Assembly (NCBI GenBank): GCA_902494625.1
Contig: CABUUB010000013.1
Location: 1-35,032 of the forward strand
Source: an uncultured Collinsella sp.
Lineage (GTDB): Bacteria > Actinomycetota > Coriobacteriia > Coriobacteriales > Coriobacteriaceae
Direction of reading: 5' to 3'
Length of the DNA stretch: 35,032 bases
The translations under genes were made by a program, and so were the position numbers. Shown piece by piece: positions 22,437 to 31,106 of the stretch; within the stretch, counting starts at the first letter, position 1, and each line of letters begins with the position of its first letter. The notes under the pieces were generated by a model that was not told the DNA's origin, searched no databases, and saw nothing but the letters and a program-made list of their open reading frames with translations.

Positions 22437-25400
22437 GACGCTCACCTCCCTTCGCATTCGCCTTGCGACGAATGTGCATCCAGGCCGCAGCAGCGCAAAG
22501 CACCGCCGCGCCGGCAAGGTACGTCAGAGTGACGCCCGACATACCAGAAAGGGGCAAAGAGGTGGAGTAGGTGTTGGTGAAGGTGGGGAGGCTTTGGCCA
22601 GCGTTGGCGTCCTCACCGTACTGTTTCGGTTTCCGCTCATTCTCAGGAATTTCATTACCTTCGGCATCGACGATCTGGGTGTAGGTCACCTTCGTGGCAG
22701 TGATCCTGCCATCTTTCTGATCCGTCATCGTGACGTTAAGCTTATAGACCGACTGATCGAACTTGTAATGCGAGAAAATTGAACTCTCTTTCTTCTCGCG
22801 CACATAGTACGTGAAGGTCTTGGAACCATTTTTAAGGTCCGTGAGCTTATATGTCTTCGACTTGAAATCGACCGTTCTCACATTACCGTTTTCGTCAGTG
22901 AGATTCGCGAGACCAATTGTTGCCGTTTCTGGTTTATTGAAGTTCGGGTCGTCCTCGTTCGCGAGTTCGAATGAGAATGCCTTCATCTCGCCGCCATCGA
23001 CCTTCTTGGTCACCTGAGGTGTCCAAGAGCCGCTGGAGGTGTACGGAGTGTACGTGTTGGTGAAGGTCTTTAATCCATCGGAGTTGACAATCGAATAATA
23101 GCCTTGGCCGTCATCATGCAGAGTGCCCAGCGATTTAGTTGAACCTCCGGAGTATTTAGTCACACTCGTGTTTATAAGCGTGTAGTTATGAACGCTGAGA
23201 GGTTTAAGCTCGTACTTGTCATTCAGCGTCGGAACAGACATAAGTCCAGTCACGTTATCCTTGAGCGTCCCCACAATCTCATACACAGCAGGGTCGTACT
23301 TGATGTAGGGATCATTACCAGCATCTTCAACCAGGTAGTATGTAATCTCGCCAGCCGAACTGCTCGGAGCAGACTGGTCACCAAGGTTAAACGTGATGTT
23401 GCCGTTTGCATCATTACCTGCATTTCCTACCTCAGTGCAAACGCCGCGATCGAATGTCCCATTCGCGAAAGGATCTTTCAAATCCTTGCGGTAGACCTTA
23501 AAGGTGAACTCATTCTTAGTGAGTGGTTTTTTCTTACCAGTCTGCGAATCGATTAGCTCCTTGGTCGCCTTAAGGCTTGGGTAGACATACGCGTCCGCTG
23601 GCTGACCCAAGTACAGATCACCATTCGACATGATGCCGCCACCATGGTCCCAGGAATAGTTGCCCGTGATGAAAGTTGTCGCATTATCCTGTGCATCAGT
23701 CGCCGCTTTATCCGTGGCCTCGACACCCGAGGTCAGGCCGATGCTATTTTTTACCCCAACAGCACCGTTGGCGGGAATGTTGATAGCTTCTTTAAGTTCG
23801 ATGCTTCCCGAGTACTGGGCGTCTCCACCGCCGAGCATCTTACCGGTTACCACTGCGACCGGCGTATTGTGATCCCGCGCTGCGAGGAAGAAATCGGCAT
23901 GACCGTACTTGCGAAACACCTCCTTCTTGTATGCATCTCTATCTTCAGTCTTATTAGTATCACCAATACCACCACCTGAAAGATGGGGTGAAACGTCATT
24001 GCCGGTATTCTTCATTGAGTCGTAAGCATGTTTTTTACTAGGATCATTAGGATGATCAGGATGATCATCGCCATCATGCTCATCTCCGGCAGACGAATTA
24101 CCAAAGATTGCCGTGCCCTCAGTGTTCGTTACCAACGTCTTGCCCGTGGGGCAGACTGCAACGCCGCCGCCGTAGCCGCCAGCTGTATTGGCGCTAATGT
24201 ACGAGTTGTACACAAAGAGCCTGCCAGCATTAGGTGCGTAATTCGAATCGCCCTGGACGAAGACACCGCCTCCGCCCCAGTCAAAACGAGACATGCACCA
24301 GTTGTTAGTGATGTAAACTTTGCTGCCTGGAGTGCTGCAAATCATCGCGTCAACCTTCTGGCCCACTCGGATGCCGGCACCTTCAGATCGGTAGCTCACG
24401 TTAGAGGCAATAATTCCTCCCGTAATGTTGAGCCAAGTCATTTCCTTGCGAGAACCGTCTCGCCATTGATCGGTAGCGTAAACGCCGCCGCCGGCTTCTT
24501 CAGAATAATTGCCAGTAATCTGGCCACCGGAAATGGTGACTTTCGCTCCATAGTCGGCAGCAAGGCCGCCGCCGTGGTTACCGCTGCCATCCGTGCCGCA
24601 GAATTTAGACATTCTGTTATTCGTAATATAGCCGCCGGAAACGGCTACGCTGCCGCCTCTGGCCATAATGCCGCCGCCATAGCCAGGTTGATCGCTTTCC
24701 CCATTGAGCGTCGCATTGCCCGAAATAACCGCATTTTTCGAAATAGATACGCTCGAGCCGTTCGAGTACACGCCGCCGCCATTGGGAGCGTAGTTGCCTG
24801 CGATCACGCCACCGGTCAGATTAAGGGTCGTACCTTCATCTTTGAGTTCGATGCCTGCGCCTTGGCTCCTAGAGGTTGCTCCGCAAACGTAGCCACCGCT
24901 CATATTGACGGTGGAGCCGTTCTCGGCATAGATGAGGCTGCCGACATTGCAGCCCTTTTTCTGCGTAAGCGTACCGCCCCGAAGGTTAAACTTGCCGTGA
25001 TCGTAGACGTTAATGAGCCTCAACGCGGAACCCTTGGGCGCAGTTGAGACAATTGCACCCTTGATGTTAACCGTATGTGTTTCAAGCGTTTCCGCCGTGC
25101 TCGTACCGCTAGCGGACGACCTGGTTACGTAATAGGTGAGCGTGGTCGGGATGTCATCGTTGTCATAGTCGTCGACCTTGCCATTTTTGCCATACTTTTC
25201 GCTAGTAAAAGTCTGGTCTTGATTCTGCAGCGACTGAGAGCCAACGATCTTATCCTCACCCGGATTATTATCCTCACCCGGATTAAAATCCGTGATTGTA
25301 AACTCAGCACCATTGCTCACACTGAAAAGCGGCTTATCATTGATCGAGTGCTTTATCTTGCAGCCATTAAGCTTAAGGGTGATATTGCTATTGCCCCTAT

Positions 25401-25903
25401 TGAGAAAAATCTCGTCGTTGCAGACAATGTCCTCCGTCAGCTTGAAGCTGGCCGTTTGACCCTCTAGAACACCCTGAAGCTTATCGCGAAGTTCGGTTGC
25501 ACTAGCTATATCCTCGGCGGCCGTTTTAGCCTGCTCGTTTTCCGCAGCCGTAACAACGGCTTCACCATCCGAAGTCGTTGTACCCTCGTTCTGCTGCTCT
25601 TCCTCGGGCTGCTCCTCAGGCTGGCTATCGTCGCCAGCTTCGTCGCCCTCGGTCTCGTCACTATTCTGGTTTTCGGTATCCCCGTTGTTGGCGTTTTCTA
25701 CACCAGTAGACTCACTTGAGGAACCCCCCCATCACAGTTTCCTCGGTAGGAACCGTCTGGACATCGTTGGCAATGGCCTGCGAGATCGGAGGCATGACGA
25801 GCGACAGTACCAGGCTCAAAACGGAGGCTCCGCACAAAACGCCTGCCAGTACACGGCGCGTCGCTTTTTTACTCTGCTTAGTTTTTTCTGAATTCGCTTT
25901 CAT
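22429..25903 (-). pseudogene. Large pilus tip adhesin, frame-split at a G7 run (phase variable?)
   Basis: As written the frame stops after 63 codons, but removing one G from the run at 25724-25730 rejoins an open frame of 1157 aa. I checked 25321-25723 codon by codon and found no stop. The joined protein has a signal peptide (LAGVLCGASVLSLVLSLV, then SQAIA), an acidic Glu/Asp/Gln linker, a right-handed beta-helix domain of GGGVY-, ISGN- and GGQITGN-type repeats (about residues 190-750), two pilin isopeptide-linkage domains (NEFTFKVYRK and KAFSFELANED), and a sorting signal LPLSG with membrane helix. This is the plan of a tip adhesin. ATG at 25901-25903 has GGAGGAG upstream. It is first in the operon. 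Alternatives: true decay or a base-call error in the run. Confidence 0.85.
25724..25730 (-). repeat. Seven-G run inside the tip adhesin gene
   Basis: On the minus strand ATG GGGGGGG TTCC. The run lies 58 codons into the gene, right after the signal peptide. A change of one base lost or two gained restores the long frame, the hallmark of slipped-strand phase switches. Confidence 0.9.
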
Positions 25904-25992
25904 CGATGTCTCCTCCCCAAGAGACCGCGATCTTGCTCTTTCACTATCAAACGTATCTGCGCAATCTGTAATTACGCACGCTTGTAGTACAT

Positions 25993-26022
25993 ATTGTAAC
26001 TATTGTTTGAACATCTAAGCAA
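25993..26022 (-). promoter_or_regulatory. Candidate promoter of the pilus operon
   Basis: Minus-strand TTGCTT (26017-26022), 18-bp spacer and TACAAT (25993-25998), about 90 bp upstream of the tip gene start. The -10 is good, the -35 moderate. Confidence 0.5.
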
Positions 26023-26191
26023 AAATACCGATAGTTTTGTAGCGAATTCTCAATTCTCTTGACATTTGCTCGGATTAACCTTCGTTTATTCGCTATGAAA
26101 TATCTATTTCTACTGGTAATTAAGCCAGTTATCAGTTTTTTAATAGCATTTTATTTATTTGCACAACATTTTGCTCAAGAGCAAACATCCC

Positions 26192-26218
26192 GCTCACGGT
26201 CGAAAATCGACCGTGAGC
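26192..26218. repeat. Perfect hairpin GCTCACGGTCGA
   Basis: Arms of 12 bp (26192-26203 and 26207-26218) around AAA. There is no U-run on either side, so a terminator is not clear; it could be a protein-binding site or a stable transcript end. Confidence 0.7.
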
Positions 26219-26362
26219 AGTAGGTCATTAACCGGAAGGAATACCCTACCAAACTGATGAGAATATCTTTGACCCATCGGTGGTTAGACGTGTGATGTTC
26301 AGACAACTAAATTTAAATTTTTGCGCAGATTTTCGGTATCAATTCGCCCAAATCGCCTGAGG

Positions 26363-26394
26363 CCACCGCAAAGGTGCCTGCCCCTTTGTGGTGG
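26363..26394. repeat. ACCACCACAAAGG palindrome, copy 2
   Basis: CCACCGCAAAGGTGCCTG with CCCTTTGTGGTGG, 13 bp past the stop of the HAD phosphatase gene. The position suggests a terminator or 3'-end stabiliser. Confidence 0.7.
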
Positions 26395-26407
26395 TTCTCC
26401 CCCGGCG

Positions 26408-27229
26408 CTACAGCAGATGCTCCTCGATAAAGATCGCGATGCCGTCTTTGTCGTTACTCGCGGTTACAAAATCGGCGGCGGCGCGGGTGGCATCGCTGCC
26501 ATTTGCCATGGCCACGCCCACGCCGGCGTCAGCCACCATGCAGGTGTCGTTGTCCGCATCGCCAAACACGCAGATGTCCTGGAGTTCCATGTCGTTGAGC
26601 TCCGCCACGCGCACAAGGCCGTGCGTCTTGGACACGCGCGGATCCATGAACTCGTAGAGCCGCTGCGTGGTTTGCAGAGCCGCTGCCTTAACAGTGTCAT
26701 CGGCAAACGTCGACGCCCGCTCGATGACCCGCGGCATCACCTCGGGCGCCATGGTAAACATCACCTTGGGCTGCGGCTCGCGCAAAAACTCGGCAAAATC
26801 AACCACCTGGTAGGGCACGCCGTCGACGCGCGACAGGTGCTCGACGCACGCGTTGCTCTCGGGTACGTAGAACACGCCGTCTCGGGGGCAGACGGGCGTT
26901 GCCGGAAGGTCCGCCATGTGCTTGCAGATGCGCGCGATGGTCTCGCCCGGCAGCGGATAGCTCAGCTCGTTGATGTCGTGCGCGCGGTCAATGACCTCGG
27001 CGCCACCGCAGCCCACGAGCACGTCCACCAGGCCTTCGATGCCCCAGAGCTTGTACATGGCCTCGGTCGCGTGGGCGTCGCGCCCGGTGCACAGACCAAA
27101 GAGCACGCCGCGCTCGCGCAGGGCGCGGATCGCCGCCACGGTGCGCGGGGACACCGTGTGCTGGCTCGTGAGCAGCGTGCCGTCGATATCGCAGAGTACG
27201 GCTTTAATGTGGCTGAAGGTGGTGTCCAT
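26408..27229 (-). CDS. Cof-type HAD phosphatase
   Basis: This 273-aa cytoplasmic enzyme belongs to the Cof/YidA class of HAD hydrolases, which act on sugar phosphates and similar small phosphoesters. Motif I is CDIDGTLL with nucleophile Asp14 and acid/base Asp16; motif II is the Thr of LCTGRD; motif IV is FGDADNDTCMV with the metal-binding aspartates; and the family-typical end GVAMANGSDATRAAADFVT follows. The large cap between motifs II and III is the C2B type. The ATG at 27227-27229 has AGAAAGG upstream; the frame stays open for another 49 codons but has no ribosome binding site and runs through repeat copy 3. Substrate is unknown. Confidence 0.93.
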   Translation of the reverse strand: MDTTFSHIKAVLCDIDGTLLTSQHTVSPRTVAAIRALRERGVLFGLCTGRDAHATEAMYKLWGIEGLVDVLVGCGGAEVIDRAHDINELSYPLPGETIARICKHMADLPATPVCPRDGVFYVPESNACVEHLSRVDGVPYQVVDFAEFLREPQPKVMFTMAPEVMPRVIERASTFADDTVKAAALQTTQRLYEFMDPRVSKTHGLVRVAELNDMELQDICVFGDADNDTCMVADAGVGVAMANGSDATRAAADFVTASNDKDGIAIFIEEHLL

Positions 27230-27322
27230 GGGGGCCTTTCTAGGTTGTGCGGCGGTGCTGAATGTGGTCGGAAATGGTGTACATGGTATACCAAGGCGCG
27301 GGCGCGGCCTGCCAAAGAAAAA

Positions 27323-27355
27323 ACCACCACGAAGGTGCCTGGCCCCTCTGTGGTA
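27323..27355. repeat. ACCACCACAAAGG palindrome, copy 3
   Basis: ACCACCACGAAGGTGCC with CCTCTGTGGTA, a degraded copy between the HAD gene and the MFS gene. Confidence 0.65.
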
Positions 27356-27391
27356 GCCGGACCCGCAGGATGGCATGGCGCGGGGCGCAAT

Positions 27392-27450
27392 CCATCACAA
27401 CATTCGACATTTTTCGGCAAAATCGCGATTTTCGCTGAATGTTGTGATGG
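27392..27450. repeat. Hairpin repeat CATCACAACATTC family, copy 2
   Basis: Perfect 14-bp arms CCATCACAACATTC (27392-27405) and its complement (27437-27450). Its interior CAAAATCGCGATTTTC matches copy 1 at 17150-17214 with one change. It ends 2 bp before the MFS stop codon, so it lies at a 3' end. Confidence 0.75.
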
Positions 27451-27452
27451 TT

Positions 27453-28739
27453 TTACTGCCTTGCAGAACAATCGAAATGCCGGCGGCCAAACAGCAGCAA
27501 CGCCGCAGGGACAGCCGTCACGACCATGCCCGCCCCGATGAGCGTCTGCTGCACACCAAACGTCGCCGCCAGCCAGGGGGCAATCGCCAGCGGGGCCACG
27601 CCGGCGAACATGTTGCCAAAGCCCATGACCGAGTTGACGCGACCGAGCTGCTCGAGCGGAGCCGTCGTTTGCACGATCGTGTTGTGGAGCGGGTTGACGA
27701 CGCCCCAGGCCACGCCCAGGACAATCTGGCCGACGAGGGCTACGCCCACGTACGGTGTTCCCACGTAGAACAGGCTTCCCAGACCCACGGACATGAGCGC
27801 TACAAGCAGCGTCTTAAGGTTGACCAGGTGCGGCGGCAAGCGGAGCGCGGCCACGGCGCCCAGCACCGCGCCCACACCGCTGGCCGACGAGAGCCAGCCC
27901 ATCCATTCGACACCGACGTGCAGAACATCGCGGTAGAAGAACGACTCCAGCGGGTCAAAGGCGCCATAGCCGAAGTTCGAAAGAAAGATGATGCAGAACA
28001 GTAGGGCGAGGACGCTGTTGGTAAAGACTGTCTTGATGCTGGTCGCGAAGGTTGCGCGGGTGGATTTGCTGGAGTCGGAGCTTTGACTGGCAGTACTTGC
28101 CGTTGTGCTGCCGTCCGCAGGAGTACTTTCGCGCGCGGCGACGCGACCTCCTTGCAGCCTAAAGCCCCAACCGGCGACGAGCGCCAGTACGGTAAAGATC
28201 ATCATGAGCACGAACACCGCGCGCGACGACGCAGCTGCCGCGACAAAGCCGCCCAGCGTGGGGCCAACGATGATACTCACGTTTGAGAGCATGGCGATGG
28301 CGGAGTTGATGTCTTTGAGCTCGACAGGATCGTCAGTGAGGTAAGCCGGATAGGATGTGGCGATGGGCTGGGCGAACCCCATCACAAAGCCCAGGAGCAC
28401 CGCGCCGAGCAGGACGATGCCGGTCGCGCTGCCAAAGGCAATAATCGCCACGCCGGTTGTCAGCGTGCCCACGATGCTCAGCAAGAAATGGTGGCGCGGG
28501 CCCCAGGCGTCGAGCGCCGCGCCACCCGCAAAGGATCCCAGGATTACAAAAACATTCATAAACAGAACGGCCAACGATGTCGCCACGACCGAGGCATCGT
28601 CCGCATAGGTGAGCGTTCCGATAACGCCGATAAAGTAGCTGGTCTGAAAACCGGTGTAGATGAGAAAGCGCATCGCCACCAGGCGCCTGGCCTGCGCGGA
28701 CAGCGATGATTGAGGCTTTGAGAGAAGAGATGCGAGCAT
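27453..28739 (-). CDS. Major facilitator superfamily transporter
   Basis: This 428-aa protein has about twelve hydrophobic helices, with a basic loop in the middle (GFRLQGGRVAA and a Ser/Thr-rich stretch, about residues 190-225) between two six-helix halves. The N-terminus is short and basic; GLSRRYGPRH-like loop residues follow helix 2 (AALDAWGPRHHFLL). It looks like a drug- or metabolite-efflux member of the MFS, with no substrate marker. The ATG at 28737-28739 has AAGGAG 5 nt upstream, better than the in-frame ATG at 28778. It is followed by the HAD phosphatase gene on the same strand after about 220 bp; no functional link is clear. Confidence 0.9.
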   Translation of the reverse strand: MLASLLSKPQSSLSAQARRLVAMRFLIYTGFQTSYFIGVIGTLTYADDASVVATSLAVLFMNVFVILGSFAGGAALDAWGPRHHFLLSIVGTLTTGVAIIAFGSATGIVLLGAVLLGFVMGFAQPIATSYPAYLTDDPVELKDINSAIAMLSNVSIIVGPTLGGFVAAAASSRAVFVLMMIFTVLALVAGWGFRLQGGRVAARESTPADGSTTASTASQSSDSSKSTRATFATSIKTVFTNSVLALLFCIIFLSNFGYGAFDPLESFFYRDVLHVGVEWMGWLSSASGVGAVLGAVAALRLPPHLVNLKTLLVALMSVGLGSLFYVGTPYVGVALVGQIVLGVAWGVVNPLHNTIVQTTAPLEQLGRVNSVMGFGNMFAGVAPLAIAPWLAATFGVQQTLIGAGMVVTAVPAALLLFGRRHFDCSARQ

Positions 28740-28912
28740 GGAGACTCCTTGTTTCATACGAATGCGGACGGCGGGCATTCGCCACCGTCTGCCAAATCAA
28801 TCTATCCGCATGAAACATTAAGGACGCATCAAGCCCCTTCTCTCCGTTTTTCGCCCGTCATGAACTCCTTGTCAGATTGTAAGGCATGTCCCACACATCT
28901 ACCAAAGCAAAA

Positions 28913-28946
28913 ACCACCACAAAGGTGCCTGGCCCCTTTGTGGTGG
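28913..28946. repeat. ACCACCACAAAGG palindrome, copy 4
   Basis: ACCACCACAAAGGTGCCTG with CCCCTTTGTGGTGG. It is immediately followed by a copy of a second repeat family (28953-29005). Confidence 0.8.
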
Positions 28947-28952
28947 AAACAA

Positions 28953-29005
28953 CGTTTGCCCAGATAAAACCTGTCAAAATAAACCTGTCCCTTTTTGGCA
29001 GGTTT
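28953..29005. repeat. GTTTGCCCAGATAAAACC repeat, copy 1, with terminator-like hairpin
   Basis: About 53 bp, shared with 30797-30849 and in part with 34434-34456. It contains AAACCTG/CAGGTTT arms (28981-29005) that, on the minus strand, form a hairpin followed by ATTTT, 7 bp past the bglA stop codon, so it may end that transcript. Confidence 0.7.
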
Positions 29006-29012
29006 GTGTTGG

Positions 29013-30461
29013 CTAGGACAGGTCGGCGCCGTTGGACTCGATGACCTTTTTGTACCAGAAGAAGCTGTCCTTGCGGCTGCGGGCAAGCGTACCGTTGCCG
29101 TCGTTGTCCTTGTCGACGTAGATGAAGCCGTAGCGCTTCTTCATCTCACCGGTTGAGGCGCTCACCAAGTCGATGCAGCCCCACATGGTGTAGCCCATCA
29201 GGTCCACGCCGTCCTCGATAGCAAGCTCCATCTGCTTGATATGCTCGCGCAGATAATCGATGCGGTAGTCATCGTGGATTGCACCGTCCGCCTCGACCTC
29301 GTCCACCGCGCCCAGACCATTCTCGACAATCATCAGCGGTACCTGGTAGCGGTCGTAGACCTCCTCCAGGTAGTAACGCAGGCCCTCGGGGTCAATCGCC
29401 CAACCCCAATCGCTCTTCTTGAGGTACTCGTTGCCGGCACCACCAAAAATGTTGCCCTGCTCTAACAGCACCGGATCGGCCGTGGCCGTGGCGCTCATGT
29501 AGTAGCTAAAGCTGTAGAAGTCAACTTTGCCGGCGGCCAGCGTAGCGGCGTCCTCGGACGAGACCTCCACGTGCACGCCCTCGCGGCGCCACAGGCTGCG
29601 GGCCCACGCCGGGTACGCGCCGCGCACCTGCACGTCGCCGCAGTAGAAGTTCATCTCGCGCTGCTGCTTTTGCGCGGCCAGGACATCAGCCGGGTTGCAG
29701 GTATGCGGATAGCAGGCGTTACCGGCGATCATGCAGCCGATCTTGTTCTGGGGGTCGATCTGATGGCCCATGGTGACGCACTTGGCGCTTGCCAGGAACT
29801 GGTTATGCAGGGCATCGAAACGCGCCTGCGGGTCGTCCCAGTCGCAGTTGCCAAAGGCCATGGGCGTGTCGGTGGCATCGGGCACCATGCCGCCACCCAT
29901 AACGCCGCCAAAGCCGCCCATGAGCAGGCAGTTGATCTCGTTGAAGGTGAGCCAGTAGCGCACCAGGCCCTGATACTCGGTCATGACGGTGCGGGCGTAG
30001 TTAAGGTAGAACTCGATGAGCTTGGGGTTCTTCCAGCCGCCGTAGTTTTTGGAGAGGCCGTAGGGCAGCTCGTAGTGGCTGAGGGTGACCATGGGCTCGA
30101 TACCCTGCTCCTGGCAGGCCTGGAACACGCGGCGGTAGAACTCGATACCTGCCTGGTTGGGCTCGGCCTCGTCGCCGTTGGGGAAGATACGGCTCCAGTT
30201 GATGGACATGCGGTAGCACTTAAAGCCCATCTCGCCAAAGAGCTTAATGTCATCGAGGTAGTGATGGTACATGTCGACGGCCTCATGGCTGGGATAGTGG
30301 TACTGCGGCAGGATGCCGTCGGTGATGTGGCGCGGCTCGGAGACCGTGCCGCCGGTCATGATGTCGGGAACGCCGAGGCCCTTGCCGTCCTCGTTGTATC
30401 CGCCTTCGCACTGGTTGGCGGCAGTGGCGCCGCCCCACAGAAATCCATCGGGGAAAGCCAT
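29013..30461 (-). CDS. 6-phospho-beta-glucosidase, glycoside hydrolase family 1
   Basis: This 482-aa cytoplasmic enzyme splits phosphorylated beta-glucosides such as cellobiose-, salicin- or arbutin-6-phosphate after PTS uptake. The GH1 signature FLWGGATAANQCEGGYNEDGK is near the N-terminus (in part FLWGGATAANQCEGG), the acid/base Glu175 is in LTFNEINCL, and the nucleophile Glu380 is in IVENGLGA. The 6-phospho specificity is inferred from the PTS and BglG genes next to it and from the length. ATG at 30459-30461 follows AAAGGAG. It lies 645 bp after the PTS gene on the same strand, separated by hairpin elements and a terminator, so it may be transcribed separately. Confidence 0.93.
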   Translation of the reverse strand: MAFPDGFLWGGATAANQCEGGYNEDGKGLGVPDIMTGGTVSEPRHITDGILPQYHYPSHEAVDMYHHYLDDIKLFGEMGFKCYRMSINWSRIFPNGDEAEPNQAGIEFYRRVFQACQEQGIEPMVTLSHYELPYGLSKNYGGWKNPKLIEFYLNYARTVMTEYQGLVRYWLTFNEINCLLMGGFGGVMGGGMVPDATDTPMAFGNCDWDDPQARFDALHNQFLASAKCVTMGHQIDPQNKIGCMIAGNACYPHTCNPADVLAAQKQQREMNFYCGDVQVRGAYPAWARSLWRREGVHVEVSSEDAATLAAGKVDFYSFSYYMSATATADPVLLEQGNIFGGAGNEYLKKSDWGWAIDPEGLRYYLEEVYDRYQVPLMIVENGLGAVDEVEADGAIHDDYRIDYLREHIKQMELAIEDGVDLMGYTMWGCIDLVSASTGEMKKRYGFIYVDKDNDGNGTLARSRKDSFFWYKKVIESNGADLS

Positions 30462-30560
30462 GTTGGCTCCTTTCGTACGTGTTTGAGGGATGCGGGCGCC
30501 TAGGCGGCGTCCGCAGGGTTATTTGCGTCCAGATCGAAGTTCGCGCAGAGTCGGCCGCCA

Positions 30561-30711
30561 CGAAACCGGCCCATCTACTACGTTTAGTCACGAGCCCCGA
30601 CCACGCCGCAATTGTCAAAAATAAAACCGCAGGTAGTTGGCTTAGCGGTTTTCGGAAAACCACCGTATGGTCGGCCCCTACCGCTTAAACGTAGTAGATA
30701 GGCCGGTTTCG
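30561..30711. mobile_element. 151-bp MITE-like hairpin element A
   Basis: Terminal inverted repeats of 26 bp (30561-30586 and 30686-30711) differ at one position. The interior holds AAAACCGCAGGTAG (30623-30636) and GTATGGTC (30665-30672), which recur at the same offsets in element B. No target-site duplication is obvious. It could be a miniature transposon, a REP-like element or an RNA gene. Confidence 0.6.
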
Positions 30712-30796
30712 CGGCAAGGCATGTTGCGGGACACGCGCGGACCGGCCGATCAAAACTATGCCGGCTTAAGATATGCGGACGGAACTGACGGAGACG

Positions 30797-30849
30797 ACGT
30801 TTGCCCAGATAAAACCGACCAAAATAAACCCGTCCCTTTTTGGCAGGTT
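30797..30849. repeat. GTTTGCCCAGATAAAACC repeat, copy 2
   Basis: Closely similar to 28953-29005 over about 53 bp, with the same terminal CCCTTTTTGGCAGGTT. It fills the space between element A and element B. Confidence 0.75.
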
Positions 30850-30853
30850 CAAA

Positions 30854-30999
30854 ACTATGCCGGATTACGGGGCGGAACCGGCGCCCCTTGAGCATGCCAG
30901 AAATGGCAGGGACAAAACCGCAGGTAGGAGGCTTGCCAGCTTACGGAAAAACGGGGTATGGTCAGCGCTCACCGTTTCAGCCCCGTAATCCGGCATAGT
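30854..30999. mobile_element. 146-bp MITE-like hairpin element B
   Basis: Perfect 20-bp terminal inverted repeats ACTATGCCGGATTACGGGGC (30854-30873 and 30980-30999). They are unrelated to the ends of element A, yet the interior words AAAACCGCAGGTAG (30914-30927) and GTATGGTC (30956-30963) are the same, in the same order and within 2 bp of the same spacing. Confidence 0.65.
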
Positions 31000-31054
31000 A
31001 TTGATTTTGAGCAGTCGCGCGGACGGGCGTATGGCACCTAACCCATTTGAAAAC

Positions 31055-31082
31055 AGCCGGCGGGGTGCTCCCCCCGCCGGCT
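31055..31082 (-). terminator. Terminator after the PTS gene
   Basis: Minus-strand hairpin with perfect 11-bp arms AGCCGGCGGGG/CCCCGCCGGCT and a 6-nt loop, followed by GTTTTC. It lies 24 nt past the PTS stop codon. Confidence 0.85.
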
Positions 31083-31106
31083 TGGTACCGAGTCTTTGTC
31101 GTTTGG

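Larger units (their letters stand above)
25904..26407. other. Gene-free region upstream of the pilus operon
   Basis: These 504 bases are A/T-rich compared with the rest of the window. They hold a possible pilus promoter (25993-26022), a perfect 12-bp-arm hairpin (26192-26218) and one ACCACCACAAAGG-type palindrome (26363-26394). The low GC suggests that the control region and tip gene came by transfer. No gene is supported. Confidence 0.7.
30462..31106. other. Gene-free region with two hairpin elements between bglA and the PTS gene
   Basis: This 645-bp gap holds two 146-151 bp elements with inverted ends (30561-30711, 30854-30999), a lone CAAAACTATGCCGG end (30751-30764), one GTTTGCCCAGATAAAACC repeat (30797-30849) and the PTS terminator (31055-31082). 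No gene is supported. I found no clear bglA promoter between 30462 and 30560. Confidence 0.8.

Noticed and set aside
22429..25320. Tip adhesin starting with GTG at 25320 as a complete 963-aa protein
   Set aside because: No ribosome binding site or signal peptide there, and the same frame is open for 400 more bases up to the G run, where it joins a signal peptide.
30561..30999. Hairpin elements as a riboswitch for bglA
   Set aside because: Two similar copies with different ends and an unrelated repeat between them fit repeats better; no known riboswitch core was recognised.
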